Assembly (NCBI RefSeq): GCF_011397635.1
Contig: NC_064770.1
Coordinates: 1,923,125-1,987,124 of the forward strand
Length of the DNA stretch: 64,000 bases
From: Epinephelus fuscoguttatus
Lineage: Eukaryota > Chordata > Actinopteri > Perciformes > Serranidae
Reading direction: 5' to 3'
A program made the translations under genes and the position numbers. Every line of letters starts with the position of its first letter. The first letter of the stretch is position 1. The notes beneath the pieces were generated by a model. The model made no database searches and was not told the origin of the DNA. It saw nothing but the letters and a program-made list of their open reading frames with translations. Below, piece by piece: positions 11,877 to 23,756 of the stretch.

Positions 11877-12727
11877 TAGAGCCCTACGCGGGACTGTTTT
11901 CTTCAACACGCTCCTGCCCGCTCCCGCTGAATTTCTGACCATTACCGCCCACAACCGTGATGTGTGTATTACACTCCCGCCCGCTCCCGCAATGTGTATG
12001 TCCACTCCTGCCAATAATAGAGATCGATGATTTTGTGTCTTCTCCCGTCCCGCAGGAGAAAACACGTCATTTTATAGGCTATTAATAAAGAGATTCATGG
12101 GGTTGTTAGGAGCACTATTCCTGACCAGTGCGTCAAAAGACATGCAGGCCAGGGAAACAAAACAATTTTGTTGTTTTCATTTAGTTTTTAACGAAATAAA
12201 GGCTGTTTCATATTCTATTCTCCTCCTCTGTATTTTATTTATTTTTCTACGTTTATATAATCACGCAGTGATTGAGGTTAAGGCAGGCCTGGCACCAGGA
12301 TGAAGTTACTGAGGGGGCGGTTAAAAATTACGAGGGGGCAAATCTTTATTATGCAACATAGGTTCACACAGTGAGTTATAAAGAGCGCGCAGCCGTGCGT
12401 AATTGTCGCGTGTAATGACAGCTCGTCGCCGGTGAAACACAATAAACTGCACGTCTTCTTTCATGTTTGTCTTATGACAGATGGAGCTGACAGACAGACA
12501 GACAGACAGACAGGTGGAGCAAGCGGCAAATTGGTATGAAAGCTGGTTCAGGCCAGGGCATATTTGTCCATTTATGAATAAATATAGAGTGGAAATGTTT
12601 ATGCATGTGCACCAAGATCCCGCAGTGTTTTTTTTAGCTGCCCGTTCCCGCCCGCAGCAAAGTCCAAACCACCCGCTCCCACAATATTTGCGTTGGGTCC
12701 CGCTGGTCCCAGTGCAGCACTCCAGAG
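11877..12727. mobile_element. hAT-like MITE with CCCGCTCCCGC ends (copy B)
   Basis: Left-end text TAGAGCCCTACGCGGGACTG (11877) resembles the inverted right end near 12700-12727. Internal 'cccgctcccgc' blocks occur on both sides, and 12465-12727 duplicates 3879-4133. 12370-12480 in inverted orientation is also related to the tandem pair at 41151-41390. No transposase. Confidence 0.5.
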
Positions 12728-12849
12728 GTGTATATCGCCCACAATACATTGGAGTTGTGCATTTGATTCAAGAAAACATATCCATGGTTAGATAGCAGTA
12801 GCCTAATGTAAGATAAACAACAGTTGCACCATCGAAGAGGGAGAAGATT

Positions 12850-15800
12850 ACTTTTTTTGCTAATCCCAGCTGATGTTTACACTCTATTAGCCTTGTTAGC
12901 CACGCTAGCTTAGCGCTTTGCAATGGCTTCTCCTTCTCCTGCTCTCTCTTGATCGGTGTGTCAGATGTTTACTTATTCCTTTGCCTCCTTTAGCGACAGT
13001 GGTACATGTAATAAATGCAGTTTATTTGCTGCGTTGAAGGTGAGACTTAGTGAACTGGAAGTGTGGCTCCACACCATGGAAAATCATTCAGTAGCTGTGG
13101 TAGTTAGCCAGCCACCTGTAACCGGCGCGGAGCCACATAGCATAGCTTCTGCTAGCGGTCCTCCGGCATCCCCCATGCAACCAGGAAGCTGGGTGACTGT
13201 TTGAGAGAAGTGTAGTACTAAGCTGAAGCCCACAGTTCACCACCAACCTGTTCATGTTTCTAACCGTTTTTTCCCCACTCACACCCCTGCTGAGGAGAAA
13301 ACTTTGGTCATTGGCAGCTCTATTCTGTGAAGTTAGGAACACCAGCGATTATAGTCAAAAGTATCCCTGGGGCCAGAGCAGGCGACATCGAGTAAAATTT
13401 AAAACTGCTGGCTACGTAGATTATGTAAGATTTGTATTCACATAATAACACCCGGTTACGCCAATCGGAGGTCACTAAAATTAATGTTGCATCGGTGTGT
13501 GTGTGCATATGCAAAAACTATGTCGGACTCCGTAGTTTTCTCTGGACCCCTCCCAAATCTGACCAGTGATGAGATGTTTAGCCACATGCCATCATTGGCT
13601 GACATCACCTGGCTGTCCAGGGAACCCTAAACTTAGTTGGAAATGACACCTTAAATATTTTTCTATTGTGTTTGGTTCCAAAGTTAAGCATATTTGAATA
13701 TTATTGGCGGCCATCTTGAATTTGACCTCTCCCGGGCCTCAGCGGTCAAATCTGACTTCCCTCCACATCTGAAAATAAACCTTATGGTATGTACTAACTA
13801 TGGTAGAAATTTCATGCTTTTTTCAAAAAGTGCACAATTCCTCATAATTTGAGAACTTATCCGCTGTACTACATTGTCTTTTAGACCCCATCCCAACTAG
13901 ACTACGTTTTACCTTTAGTTAACACTTCTATATTAGCAATGATAAATATATCTTTATTAACAGGCCATGTATCACAGTCCTTAAAGCTAGCTGTAATTAA
14001 ACCTTTTCTGAAAAAGCCCACCCTAGATCCAGAGGTGTTAGCCAAATGTAGAGCCATATCTAATCTTCCCTTTCTTTCAAAGATCCTTGAGAAAGTAGTC
14101 ACAGACCAGCTGTGTGATCTTCTCCATGACAATAATATATTTGAGGAATTTCAGTCAGGATTTAGAGTGCATCACAGCACAGAGACAGCACTAGTAAAAT
14201 TACAAATGATCTTGTGATTGCTTCAGACACAGGACTTGTCTCTGTACTTGTTTTATTAGATCGTAGTGCTGCATCTGACACAACTGTCCATCAAATTCTG
14301 CTACAGAGACTGGAACATTTAATTGGCCTTAAAGGTTCCACACTAAGCTGGTTAAAATCGTATTAATCTGATCAATTTCAGTTTGTTCATGTTCATGACA
14401 AATCATCTCTAAATACTAAAGGCTGTTTTGGAGATCCACAAGATTCTGTGCTCAGACCAGTGCGATTTAATTTACATATGCTTCCCTTAGGTAACATCAT
14501 TAGAAATCACTATGTTAACGTCCATTGTTATGCAGATGATACACAATTATATCTATTGATAAAGACAGTAGAACAGCATCAATTAACTAAACTTCAAAAG
14601 TGCCTTAAAGACATAAAAACCTGGATGAGCTACAAATTCCTTATGTTGAATTCAGACAAAACTCATTGTTCTTGGCCCTAAACACCTCAGAAACTGAAGA
14701 AATAGTTTCTCTGGATGGCGTTGCTCTGGTCTCTAGCACTACCGTAAGAAACCTCGGAGTAATATTTGATCAAGATTTGTCTTTTAACCCCCATATAAAA
14801 CAAACTTCACAGACAGCATTCTTTCATTTGAGTCATGATGCAAAAAGTAGACCTATCCTGTCCCAAAAAGATGCAGAAAAATTGGCCCATGCATTTGTTA
14901 CCTCAAGGCTGGATTACTGCAGTTCCCCATTATAAGGTTGCTCTAATAATTCTTTAAAAACTCTCCAGCTGATCCAGAATGCAGCAGCATGTGTACTGAT
15001 AGGACCTAAGAAAAGACATCATATTTCTCCTGTTTTAGCTTCTCTGCACTGGCTCCCTGTAAAATCCAGAATTTAATTTAACATCCTACTGTTAACTTAT
15101 AAAGCTCTAAATGGTCAGGCTCCGTCATATCTTAGAGAGCTCATAGTGCCATATTATCCCACCAGAACACTGCACTCTATGAATGCAGGGTTACTTGTGG
15201 TTCTTAAAGTCTCCAAATGTAGAACAGGAACCACAGCCTTCAGCTGTCAGGCTCCTTTCCTGTGGAATCATCTTCCTGTTGCAGTCCGGGAGGCAGACAG
15301 CATCTCCACATTTAAGACGAGACTTAAGACTTTCCTTTTTGATAAAGCTTATAGTTAGGGCTGGCTCAGGCTTGCCTTGTACCAGCCCCTAGTTAGGCAG
15401 ACATAGGCCTAGTCTGCCAGGTGACCTCCTATAATACATCAGCCCCTTTTCTCCCTCTCGCTTTCTCCTCAGTTTCTGTAAAGCTGGTTCTTCTTCACTT
15501 GCTAACATTCACATCCTATGACTACATATCTCTAACTTGCCTTTACTGCATGTCACTTATTTGGCTTCTTCTCCAGAGCCTTTGTGCTCTGTTGTCTCGC
15601 AGGTTCCCCCGCATCGCAGCTATGCCTGGATCATGTGTCGTGGTTTCGCTACTGGCGTGGTCCTGCCTGATGCCTCCTACTGCTGCTGTTATTATTAGTA
15701 ATACTTCTACTATTATAATACACATACGATTATTATTGTCTCTTACATATACTATTATATATTAATACTTACAACATATGGTACCACAATTACCGTTATT

Positions 15801-15926
15801 ATTATTATTATATTATTATTACTAACATTAATGTTATCGTAGCCATTGTCATCACTGTCTGCCCTGCTTCTCTCTCTGGCTCTGTCTCTCTTTACATATC
15901 ATTTTGTCACATGGATTACTGTATTC
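12850..15926 (+). mobile_element. L2-clade LINE, copy 2 (degenerate, 5' two-thirds of a split copy)
   Basis: 12960-13640 carries ORF1-like remnants (CNKCSLFAALK, a proline/serine stretch, HVSNRF, then [15 protein letters not shown] text in another frame). The endonuclease part is missing and replaced by about 240 unrecognised bases (13641-13880). RT remnants then run to 15356, and a 3' UTR with CAGGCTTGCCTTG and TAGTCTGCCAGGTGACCTCC follows. At 15927 another retrotransposon interrupts it; L2 text resumes at 21577 (TAAATTTATTATG, GGAGGGATCTCTCCTC). Confidence 0.75.
13903..15356 (+). pseudogene. broken L2 reverse transcriptase
   Basis: Recognisable blocks: SNLPFLSKILEKVV, FQSGFRVHHSTETALVK, HCYADDTQLY (near 14530), NLGVIFDQDLSFN, RLDYCSS, and a C-terminal LWNHLPVAVREA-type block. 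Several stops and frame changes separate them (for example near 14215, 14365, 14675 and 14935). Same family as the pieces at 45645 and 59860. Confidence 0.85.
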
Positions 15927-15960
15927 ATTCAAATAAACACAAGAAGTTTGTGCTCTAGAG

Positions 15961-16637
15961 CAGGGCTGCCCAATTTGGGGCCCGCGGGCCAAAGTTGGCC
16001 CGCGACCGATTAGTTTTGGCCCGCGGCCCATGCTCAAATTTTCAATAATTAAATAATTATTATTTTCCCGCTGCCAGCAGTCGGAATATCTCTTTAAATA
16101 TTTATTTATTGTTGCACTTCCTCTACTGACCACAAATCAGCATTGTGTTACATTGAGGGTAGGGTGGCGCTGTTTAGCTCCCGTCAGCAGTGATGAATGT
16201 ATTGGAGGCCTAGGCGTGAAATGTCTGGCACTTTGGAGCATGTTCTGCTCTGTATGGTTAATGTTTCAGCTGAAATTAATGTAAACACAGTTCAGTGATT
16301 TACAAGAAAAGGCTAAAAAGCTAAAGCTGTTGTTCAATTATATTCCTATTTGAAAATGATTGTTCAAGACAGTGGAGACTGTAATATATTGGTCTTGTAG
16401 GGACATGTTGTGTCCCATGTTTTTAGAGACATAGGCCTGGTACTTATTATTTTTCTGTTTTCAATAAACAGAAATGTTATTCATTTTCTAAATTACTTTG
16501 TATGACTGTTTATTTTGCATAGTTATATCATAGTCATTTAATTAAATGCACTGCAACATGAATGTTTAGTTTTGGCCCGTGACCCTCCACCCTGATTCAT
16601 TTTTGGCCCTCCATTGAGAAGTATTTGGGCACCCCTG
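15961..16637. mobile_element. hAT MITE with perfect 8-bp target duplication
   Basis: The ends CAGGGCTGCCCAATTTGGGG and (inverted) CAGGGGTGCCCAAAT are typical of hAT MITEs. CTCTAGAG flanks both sides (15953-15960 and 16638-16645). The interior contains GGCCCGCG-rich ends and no open transposase. Confidence 0.9.
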
Positions 16638-18609
16638 CTCTAGAGAAAGGATCAGCACTCAGTGAATAACCTCCTAAGCCCTATGATAAGCTATTATGGC
16701 AAGGCTTAACTATACAGACCAGTGAGCAGTGATAACTAACATGTCTTTGGGGTTATCGGGTGGGAACCTCCTTTCACCAGTGTTTCATCTAGTTGGTCCC
16801 ACGACACCTCCAGGAGGCTAGACAGTGATCTCTGGCGTCCCAGAGACACTCCCCTAAAGCCAGGTCTCACTGCTCCCCGCACCAACCCAATAACCTCCTT
16901 TACCTTACTTAGGCATGGCTTTCTCAGCCCAAACAGCACTGCCACCTTCAACCAAACCCAGGCTCCGTACATGCAAGCTCCAGGTAGGAGCAGTGCTGAC
17001 ACTACCTTTCCTAGCACATTCACCATACTCTATTTCACACGCTACATAGCATAACTCCAACATAAACTAAAGTTAAAGGAGATAGATAAACTCACAATCA
17101 GCAAGCACACTCACCTTGCAGCATCTGCCTCCTGAACTGTCGATCTTGGGTTCCACTTCCTCCCCTTGGTTGGTTTGGAACCACACTCCTAACTACCATG
17201 TACTTACTCCCAGAAAACAAGAGCTCTGTCCTGACCTTGGTACATTTAAATTCCTCTGTTAAACTAGATACTGGCAGCTGAAGAATCCCTTTTCCATACA
17301 ATGCAACACTACTTAGGCACCTAGGAGCGCCCAACCACTTCCTAATATAAGAGACAACCGACCTTTCCATTCTCTCCACAACGGATATTGGAATTTCATA
17401 AACTGAAAATGGCCACATTAACCTAGGATATAGCCCAAATTGCAAATACCACAACTTCAACTTTCCAAGAAGTTCTGATTTATCTATTCTATCCAATCCT
17501 TCAGCCACATCTTTTCTAAATTTCACCACCTGTTCCTCATCATTCAGCTCTACACTGTACCTCCTACCTAAGCTCTTAACAGACTTTTCCCTGATTCTTA
17601 GGATTTCCTCATCATCTGTGAAAAACTTCCTATCACTTAACTTCCCTCTACATATCGAGAAGCTTCTAGACTTACTAGGCTTGATCTTCATGCTGGCCCA
17701 CTTGAGGTTCTTATTTACCTTCTCTAGTAGCCTCTTTGTACATGGCATTGTTGTGGTCACCAGTGTCATGTCATCCATGTAAAACGGGTGGAAGATCCAC
17801 CCCTTTCTGCTGTCTCTCCCCGCCAACCACCCACTTAGAAGCTCTGATGATTACTTCCATCGCCATAGTAAATGCTAATGGAGAAATTGTACATCTTGCC
17901 AAGATGCCTATTTCTAGCGTCTGCCAACCTGTTGTGAAACCTGCCGTACTTAGACACAACCTAATATCCTGAAAGTATGCTTTCACCAAGTTAACAACTA
18001 CCTGTGGCACTTTGAAGTAGTCAAACGCACTCCAAATGAGGCTATGCGGTACTGAACCAAATGCATTTGCAAGATCTAAAAATATTACATGCAGGTCCCT
18101 TTTCTTAATCTTCGCTGCCTGAATCTGGTGCCAGATTATGCTAGTATGCTCTAAACACCCTGAAAAACCTGGTATTCCTGCCTTCTGCACCATAGTATCT
18201 ATTAAGCTATTCCTTTCTAAGTAGCTAGCTAATCTCTTCACTACTACACTAAAGAAAATCTTTCCCTCCACATTCAAGAGAGAAATCATCCGGAATTGGC
18301 TAAGGTCCACAGACTCAGACTTAGGAATAAGGACACCCCCTGCCCTACACCATGCTCTTGGGATAATTTGTTTCTCCCAAACTATTCTTAGCTGTTTCCA
18401 CAAAAATTTAAGGATATCAGGTGCACGTTTATTAACCTGGTAGGGGACTCCATTAGGCCCTGGGGCCGAAGAAGCCTTTGCACGCCTGACCACCTCCTTA
18501 ACTTCCTTCCACCTAGGTGGCCTGACATCCATCTCATGCTCTATCCCTCCTAATGGAGGGATAACGGGTGGGAAACCTACTTTCCTATTCTTCTCTAAAT
18601 CTGAATATA

Positions 18610-20237
18610 CAGTACAGGCCAAAAGTTTGGACACACCTTCTCATTCAATGCGTTTTCTTTATTTTCATAACTATTTACATTGTAGATTCTCACTGAAGGC
18701 ATCAAAACTATGAATGAACACATGTGGAGTTATGTACTTAACAAAAAAAGGTGAAATAACTGAAAACATGTTTTATATTCTAGTTTCTTCAAAATAGCCA
18801 CCCTTTGCTCTGATTACTGCTTTGCACACTCTTGGCATTCTCTCCATGAGCTTCAAGAGGTAGTCACCTGAAATGGTTTTCCAACAGTCTTGAAGGAGTT
18901 CCCAGAGGTGTTTAGCACTTGTTGGCCCCTTTGCCTTCACTCTGCGGTCCAGCTCACCCCAAACCATCTCGATTGGGTTCAGGTCCGGTGACTGTGGAGG
19001 CCAGGTCATCTGCCGCAGCACTCCATCACTCTCCTTCTTGGTCAAATAGCCCTTACACAGCCTGGAGGTGTGTTTGGGGTCATTGTCCTGTTGAAAAATA
19101 AATGATCGTCCAACTAAACGCAAACCGGATGGGATGGCATGTCACTGCAGGATGCTGTGGTAGCCATGCTGGTTCAGTGTGCCTTCAGTTTTGAATAAAT
19201 CCCCAACAGTGTCACCAGCAAAACACCCCCACACCATCACACCTCCTCCTCCATGCTTCACAGTGGGAACCAGGCATGTGGAATCCATGCGTTCACCTTT
19301 TCTGCGTCTCACAAAGACACGGCGGTTGGAACCAAAGATCTCAAATTTGGACTCATCAGACCAAAGCACAGATTTTCACTGGTCTAATGTCCATTCCTTG
19401 TGTTTCTTGGCCCAAACAAATCTCTTCTGCTTGTTGCCTCTCCTTAGCAGTGGTTTCCTAGCAGCTATTTGACCGTGAAGGCCTGATTCGCGCAGTCTCC
19501 TCTTAACAGTTGTTCTAGAGATGGGTCTGCTGCTAGAACTCTGTGTGGCATTCATCTGGTCTCTGATCTGAGCTGCTGTTAACTTGCCATTTCTGAGGCT
19601 GGTGACTCGGATGAACTTATCCTCAGAAGCAGAGGTGACTCTTGGTCTTCCTTTCCTGGGTCGGTCCTCATGTGTGCCAGTTTCATTGTAGCGCTTGATG
19701 GTTTTTGCGACTCCACTTGGGGACACATTTAAAGTTTTTGCAATTTTCCGGACTGACTGACCTTCATTTCTTAAAGTAATGATGGCCACTCGCTTTTCTT
19801 TAGTTAGCTGATTGGTTCCTGCCATAATATGAATTTTAACAGTTGTCCAATAGGGCTGTCGGCTGTGTATTAACCTGACTTCTGCACAACACAACTGATG
19901 GTCCCAACCCCATTGATAAAGCAAGAAATTCCACTAATTAACCCTGATAAGGCACACCTGTGAAGTGGAAACCATTTCAGGTGACTACCTCTTGAAGCTC
20001 ATGGAGAGAATGCCAAGAGTGTGCAAAGCAGTAATCAGAGCAAAGGGTGGCTATTTTGAAGAAACTAGAATATAAAACATGTTTTCAGTTATTTCACCTT
20101 TTTTGTTAAGTACATAACTCCACATGTGTTCATTCATAGTTTTGATGCCTTCAGTGAGAATCTACAATGTAAATAGTCATGAAAATAAAGAAAACGCATT
20201 GAATGAGAAGGTGTGTCCAAACTTTTGGCCTGTACTG
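18610..20237 (-). mobile_element. Tc1-type DD38E (Intruder-like) element, copy 1
   Basis: TA target duplications flank the element (18608-18609 and 20238-20239), and both ends start CAGTACAGGCCAAAAGTTTG. The terminal inverted repeats are about 269 bp (18610 to about 18879, and about 19969 to 20237) and include the 3' end of the transposase gene. The insertion splits the coding region of the zinc-finger/RT element. Confidence 0.92.
18773..19825 (-). pseudogene. Tc1-type transposase with two nonsense codons
   Basis: A cut-and-paste DDE transposase, 350 codons from MAGTNQLTKEKRV. Paired-like helix-turn-helix region (VRKIAKTLNVSPSGVAKTIK), GRPR hinge, first D in LWSDESKF, second D in FQQDNDPKHTS, and E in SPDLNPIEMVW. 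38 residues lie between the second D and the E (34 is usual for Tc1), which fits the DD38E 'Intruder' family. In-frame TGA codons occur at 19376-19378 (TGG in the sister copy) and 19142-19144. There are no frameshifts. Confidence 0.9.
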
Positions 20238-21576
20238 TATATTTCTCAGATATTCTTCAACCTCTAGCCTCTCTGCTTTGAGCTGCCCTCCCTTTTCCTG
20301 GCTGAACAATCCTTTAACAAACTTAAAAGGGTCTCTGAAAAAAACTGTTCTTACATGTTCCATCTTCCTCCTCTTTTTCCTGAGATGCTCTGCCCTTCTA
20401 AGAACTGCTAGCCTGCTTCTCAACTCCTCTTGCAGCACATTAATTCCCTCCCTTTCTTCTTCTGTAGCCTTTTTCCACTGCTTTCTCAACTGTCTCCTTT
20501 CCTTAACTAACTTCTCTGTTTCTCTTTGCCGCCTAGATTTACCTGACTGTACCCTCTCACTCCTCTTTCTCTCATGCACCCCGAACCTCTCTGCACCATA
20601 TGAGTAAATTATATGTCCCATCTTTTCTGACCTTTCTACTGTATTTCCTCTAAGCCTACTTAAGATTACAGACAAATCTCCATTAACTATCTCCCATTCT
20701 TTACTGTCATTTGTCCTAGGCTGTCTAACTCTAACCTTTTGCTCCATGGTTCTCTCTCTGACTGGCACCTGCATCCTCTCTTACTACCCCCTCCTCCTCC
20801 TCCTCAGTGACAGTGTTACTGATATCTGTAACCGAACTGTGGTTTTCTACCTGCCACTGGACTTCATCCGACTGACTCGACTGACTTCTTAGGAAGTACT
20901 GATCAATGCGGCTACTCTGCCCTTTCTTTGCCATGCACTTCTTCTTTCTCTGATGAGTTCTGAGGCCTTTTAGTGATGTTATTTTCTGCCAGCTGCAAGG
21001 ACAAACCTGAAGCATCTTGTTCTCAACTGTGCTACTTTTATCCTATACAGATGCACTTGCCTTGCCCTGAGTGCTGCTAATTCTAGCTCTGGTGGATAGG
21101 TCCGTGCCCCTATCCTTCACTGAGTCACAGATCCAATGCATAGTCGTGTCCGTTCCAATGTCTGTCACCGTGTAATCCACCTGTGAGTCATTTTCCACCC
21201 CAGCTCTCGCTGACTCTTGGGGTATTTTCACTATGTTGACTGTAGCTAATTTTGGTTGTAGCAAGGCTGCTAGGCCTCACCACTGCTACCATGGGTTGCT
21301 AGCCCATGCCAGCACCTTTGGGGTCTTTTCCCTCCTGTCAGCTGTCTTTCCAAGCGATCACATGGTCTTTCCCTTGTTGTCAGCTGCCCTATTCACAGCA
21401 GTCACTAGCTGGGCTAATTCTGAATTCAAATAAACACAAGTTTGTGCTCTAGAGAAAGGATCAGCACTCAGTGAATAACCTCCTAAGCCCTATGATAAGC
21501 TATTATGGCAAGGCTTAACTATACAGACCAGTGAGCAGCGATAACTAACATGTCTTTGGGGTCATTGGGTGGGAAC

Positions 21577-21680
21577 TAAATTTATTATGTTTAGTAAGGA
21601 CAGACAGACAGACATCCTGGAGGAGGGATCTCTCCTCAGTTGCTCTTCCTGGGGTTTCTAATAATTATATTATGATACAG
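21577..21680 (+). mobile_element. L2 copy 2, 3' remnant
   Basis: L2 3' UTR text resumes after the inserted retrotransposon. GGAGGAGGGATCTCTCCTC and TTGCTCTTCCTGGGGTTTC are standard near the 3' end of this fish L2 family. Confidence 0.65.
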
Positions 21681-22377
21681 ATCACAGACAGAAACTGATG
21701 CAGCTAAAAGTGCTTGCCAATATACTGCAATTATCTGCAGAAGCCTTCACCTCTCAGAGAGGAGTTTGCAGGTATATCTGAAGATCTGTCAAAAGCAGTA
21801 TTGCGCTAAACCTGCAACTGGCGGTCGAAAGTGAATGGAGGCAGATGTATTCAATTTAAATCCCCTACTCCTTCCCGCCCACTTTCCCTCCACTCTCCAA
21901 TACCCCTATTCCACCAGATTAGCTCTGGATCTACTAACAGTTCCATTCAAAATTCATTGAACCTTGGTGCTATCTAGCGAACAAGCCTGAGTTTCCACCA
22001 GTTTTAAGCAGAACCATTGTAAACAAGAATGTGTCATCAACGGAGGGTGCTGCATAATGCACAACAAAAAATTAAAAAGTACAAGCAAAATTGCAGGGAT
22101 CAACTATTATTGAATCCACTGCTCTTTTCTCCAATGATTTCTCACCTCTGTATTGTTGTTCTCCATCCTCTCTTCCAAACCAGTAGAGTATGACTTGCAT
22201 ACTGATGTCATCATGGTTAACACTTTTGTTCAAGAAAAACCTGCTATTTTTTGGTTACAGCTAAGAACCAACTTTCAAGTGCTGAACCAATTTAGTTTTG
22301 GTTGAAATGTTCTGAACGGTTCAAAATTAAAGTACAACTTCGGTATTTTTCAACCTGGGCCCTATTTCAGGAGTGCT
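21681..22377. other. unassigned spacer
   Basis: About 700 bases without a gene. CGGTATTTTTCAACCTGGGC near 22341 is a phrase I associate with common fish transposon ends; nothing else was recognised. Confidence 0.4.
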
Positions 22378-23046
22378 ATGAGTGGACTCAGCTCTCAGTC
22401 AGTGTTGGAGCAGAGAGGGGGAGGGCTGCCCCGCTGGGTACTGTAAGTGAGTATGTGTGTATGAAGTGTATGTTTTTTCGCCACTGACCAGTTCAGATCA
22501 CCAGTGCTATCTCTGTAAATAGCATACTAGCCTTTCCCTTACCTCTGGGCTGTGTGATGTCACGAGCTTTGCTCCACTGTGTCTGTAGCTCTCTCTACTT
22601 GTGGGACAGCCGTTTTCTTGAGGAAGAGGTGTTTCGGGATTGGATGTCTTCTCTTCTTCGGCTGGCAGTAGTCATCTTGGGAGAAGTGAGCACTGCAGAC
22701 CCGATGGTCTGCAAGGCACAGTGTCTGGATAGGAGTGTTAGCATCCATTTGTAGCACAACTAACCACAACTTCAGCATCTCGCCGTCCAGCAAAGGCAGC
22801 CTGTGAAAGCTGTACGGGGTGTTGCACGACATCTTGTTCTTGCGCTCGGGAAAAAGGCCCATTTATTTGAGCACTCCAAAAACTCCGGTAACACTCCAGG
22901 GGGTAGCACGAAAAAGACTCCGTCCCAATCTCCGACTCTTCTAGCATAACACACACGTGTCATACACACATACTCACTTGCAGTGCCCAGCGGGGCAGCC
23001 CTCCCCCTCTCTGCTCCAACACTGACTGACAGCTGACTCCACTCAT
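22378..23046 (-). mobile_element. THAP-bearing transposon remnant between 87-bp inverted repeats
   Basis: 22378-22463 and 22960-23046 are inverted copies, about 87 bp with roughly five mismatches, rich in GGGGGAGGGCTGCCCCGC. The space between them holds a THAP-like sequence on the - strand. The repeats could be transposon ends or an inverted exon duplication. Confidence 0.55.
22560..22862 (-). pseudogene. THAP-like zinc-finger fragment
   Basis: The sequence contains SFHRLPL, a downstream C..H pair (VCSAHFSQDDY) and a final AVP motif after a basic KKRRHPIPKHLFL stretch, the order seen in THAP (C2CH) DNA-binding domains. The expected N-terminal cysteine pair is not in frame. THAP domains occur in P-element, Kolobok and some Harbinger-group transposases. 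It is downstream of and on the same strand as the YqaJ gene, so both may belong to one element. No DDE domain was found. Confidence 0.55.
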
Positions 23047-23267
23047 TCACACACACACTTCAGCTCAATTTACAAGAGAGGAAACCGAGAAAACACAAGC
23101 CATCGACTCGTCTCAGGATAGTAGTTGAGAGGGTAATAGGCAGAGTTAAGTCCAACCACATCTGGGACTCACCTGCACCACTCACTCTGATGGGCACTGT
23201 CAACCAGATCTGGCACAACTGTTGTGTTATGGTTAAATTTCAAGGACCTTTGTCCTATGAAGAATAA

Positions 23268-23756
23268 GTTGCTGAGAGGATCGACAGCCCCAGCAACCAA
23301 CAAAAATTATACATTTGAATGTAGTTATGAGCATTTTTTCAAAGATGTACATGTTGTATATTTTTATATATAAATGTTGTGGTTCAGTGTAACAGAAATG
23401 AGCAATAATCCAACAGAAAGTAACACGTAATGTAATATAAATGTATTTACCTGTAATTATTTAATCAGAATGTGTGAAAATAAACCTTCAGATGAGATGA
23501 TTTGTCAATAAATTAATTGGTGAATAGGTTGCTGAGAGGATCAACAGCAAATGATAAATTTGAATGTGAACATACTGACTAAGTAGTTTTGAGCATTTTT
23601 TTTCCAAAGATGTACATGTTGTATATTTTTATTTATAAATGTTGTGGTTCAGTGTAACAGAAATGAAATCTAACACAGAGTAACCTGTAATTATTTCATC
23701 AGAATGTGTGAAATTTTACCTTCCGATAAGATGCTTTGTCAGTAAATTAATTGGTG
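23268..23756. repeat. two-copy tandem repeat, about 260-bp period
   Basis: Both units start GTTGCTGAGAGGATC (23268 and 23528) and share ATGTTGTGGTTCAGTGTAAC and a TTAATTGGTG ending. AT-rich, non-coding. Confidence 0.85.

Larger units (their letters stand above)
16744..21015 (-). pseudogene. broken polyprotein of the zinc-finger/RT element
   Basis: N-terminus at 21015: CPCSWQKITSLKGLRTH with a following KKC (C2H2/CCHC-type finger), then an acidic stretch. After a frame change near 20750, a basic coiled region (RRQRETEKLVKERRQLRK) and DPFKFVKGLFS lead to 20238, where a Tc1-type element interrupts. The RT resumes at 18609: PGPNGVPY, GVLIPK, QFRMISLLNVEGK, LDLANAFGSVPHS, and YMDD at 17770-17781 with a frameshift just before it. 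The C-terminus runs into the terminal repeat (GGSHPITPKTC, then a stop). Catalytic motifs remain, but the frame is broken. Confidence 0.75.
15927..21576 (-). mobile_element. zinc-finger/RT retrotransposon with 150-bp terminal direct repeats
   Basis: An element read on the - strand and inserted in L2 copy 2. The ends are direct repeats of about 153 bp: 15927-16767 (split by a MITE) and 21424-21576, both running from ATTCAAATAAACACAAG to GGGTGGGAAC. Coding order on the - strand is a Cys/His finger, a basic segment, RT, then a C-terminal domain. Without the nested MITE and Tc1 it would be about 3.3 kb. The finger-plus-RT layout and RT motif style suggest the endonuclease-at-C-terminus group (R2/NeSL-like), but the clade is not certain, and LTR-like ends are unusual for it. 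Confidence 0.7.

Noticed and set aside
18773..19825. active Tc1-type transposase
   Set aside because: Two in-frame stop codons.
20203..20607. 134-residue + strand gene
   Set aside because: Antisense shadow of the basic region of the - strand retrotransposon protein.
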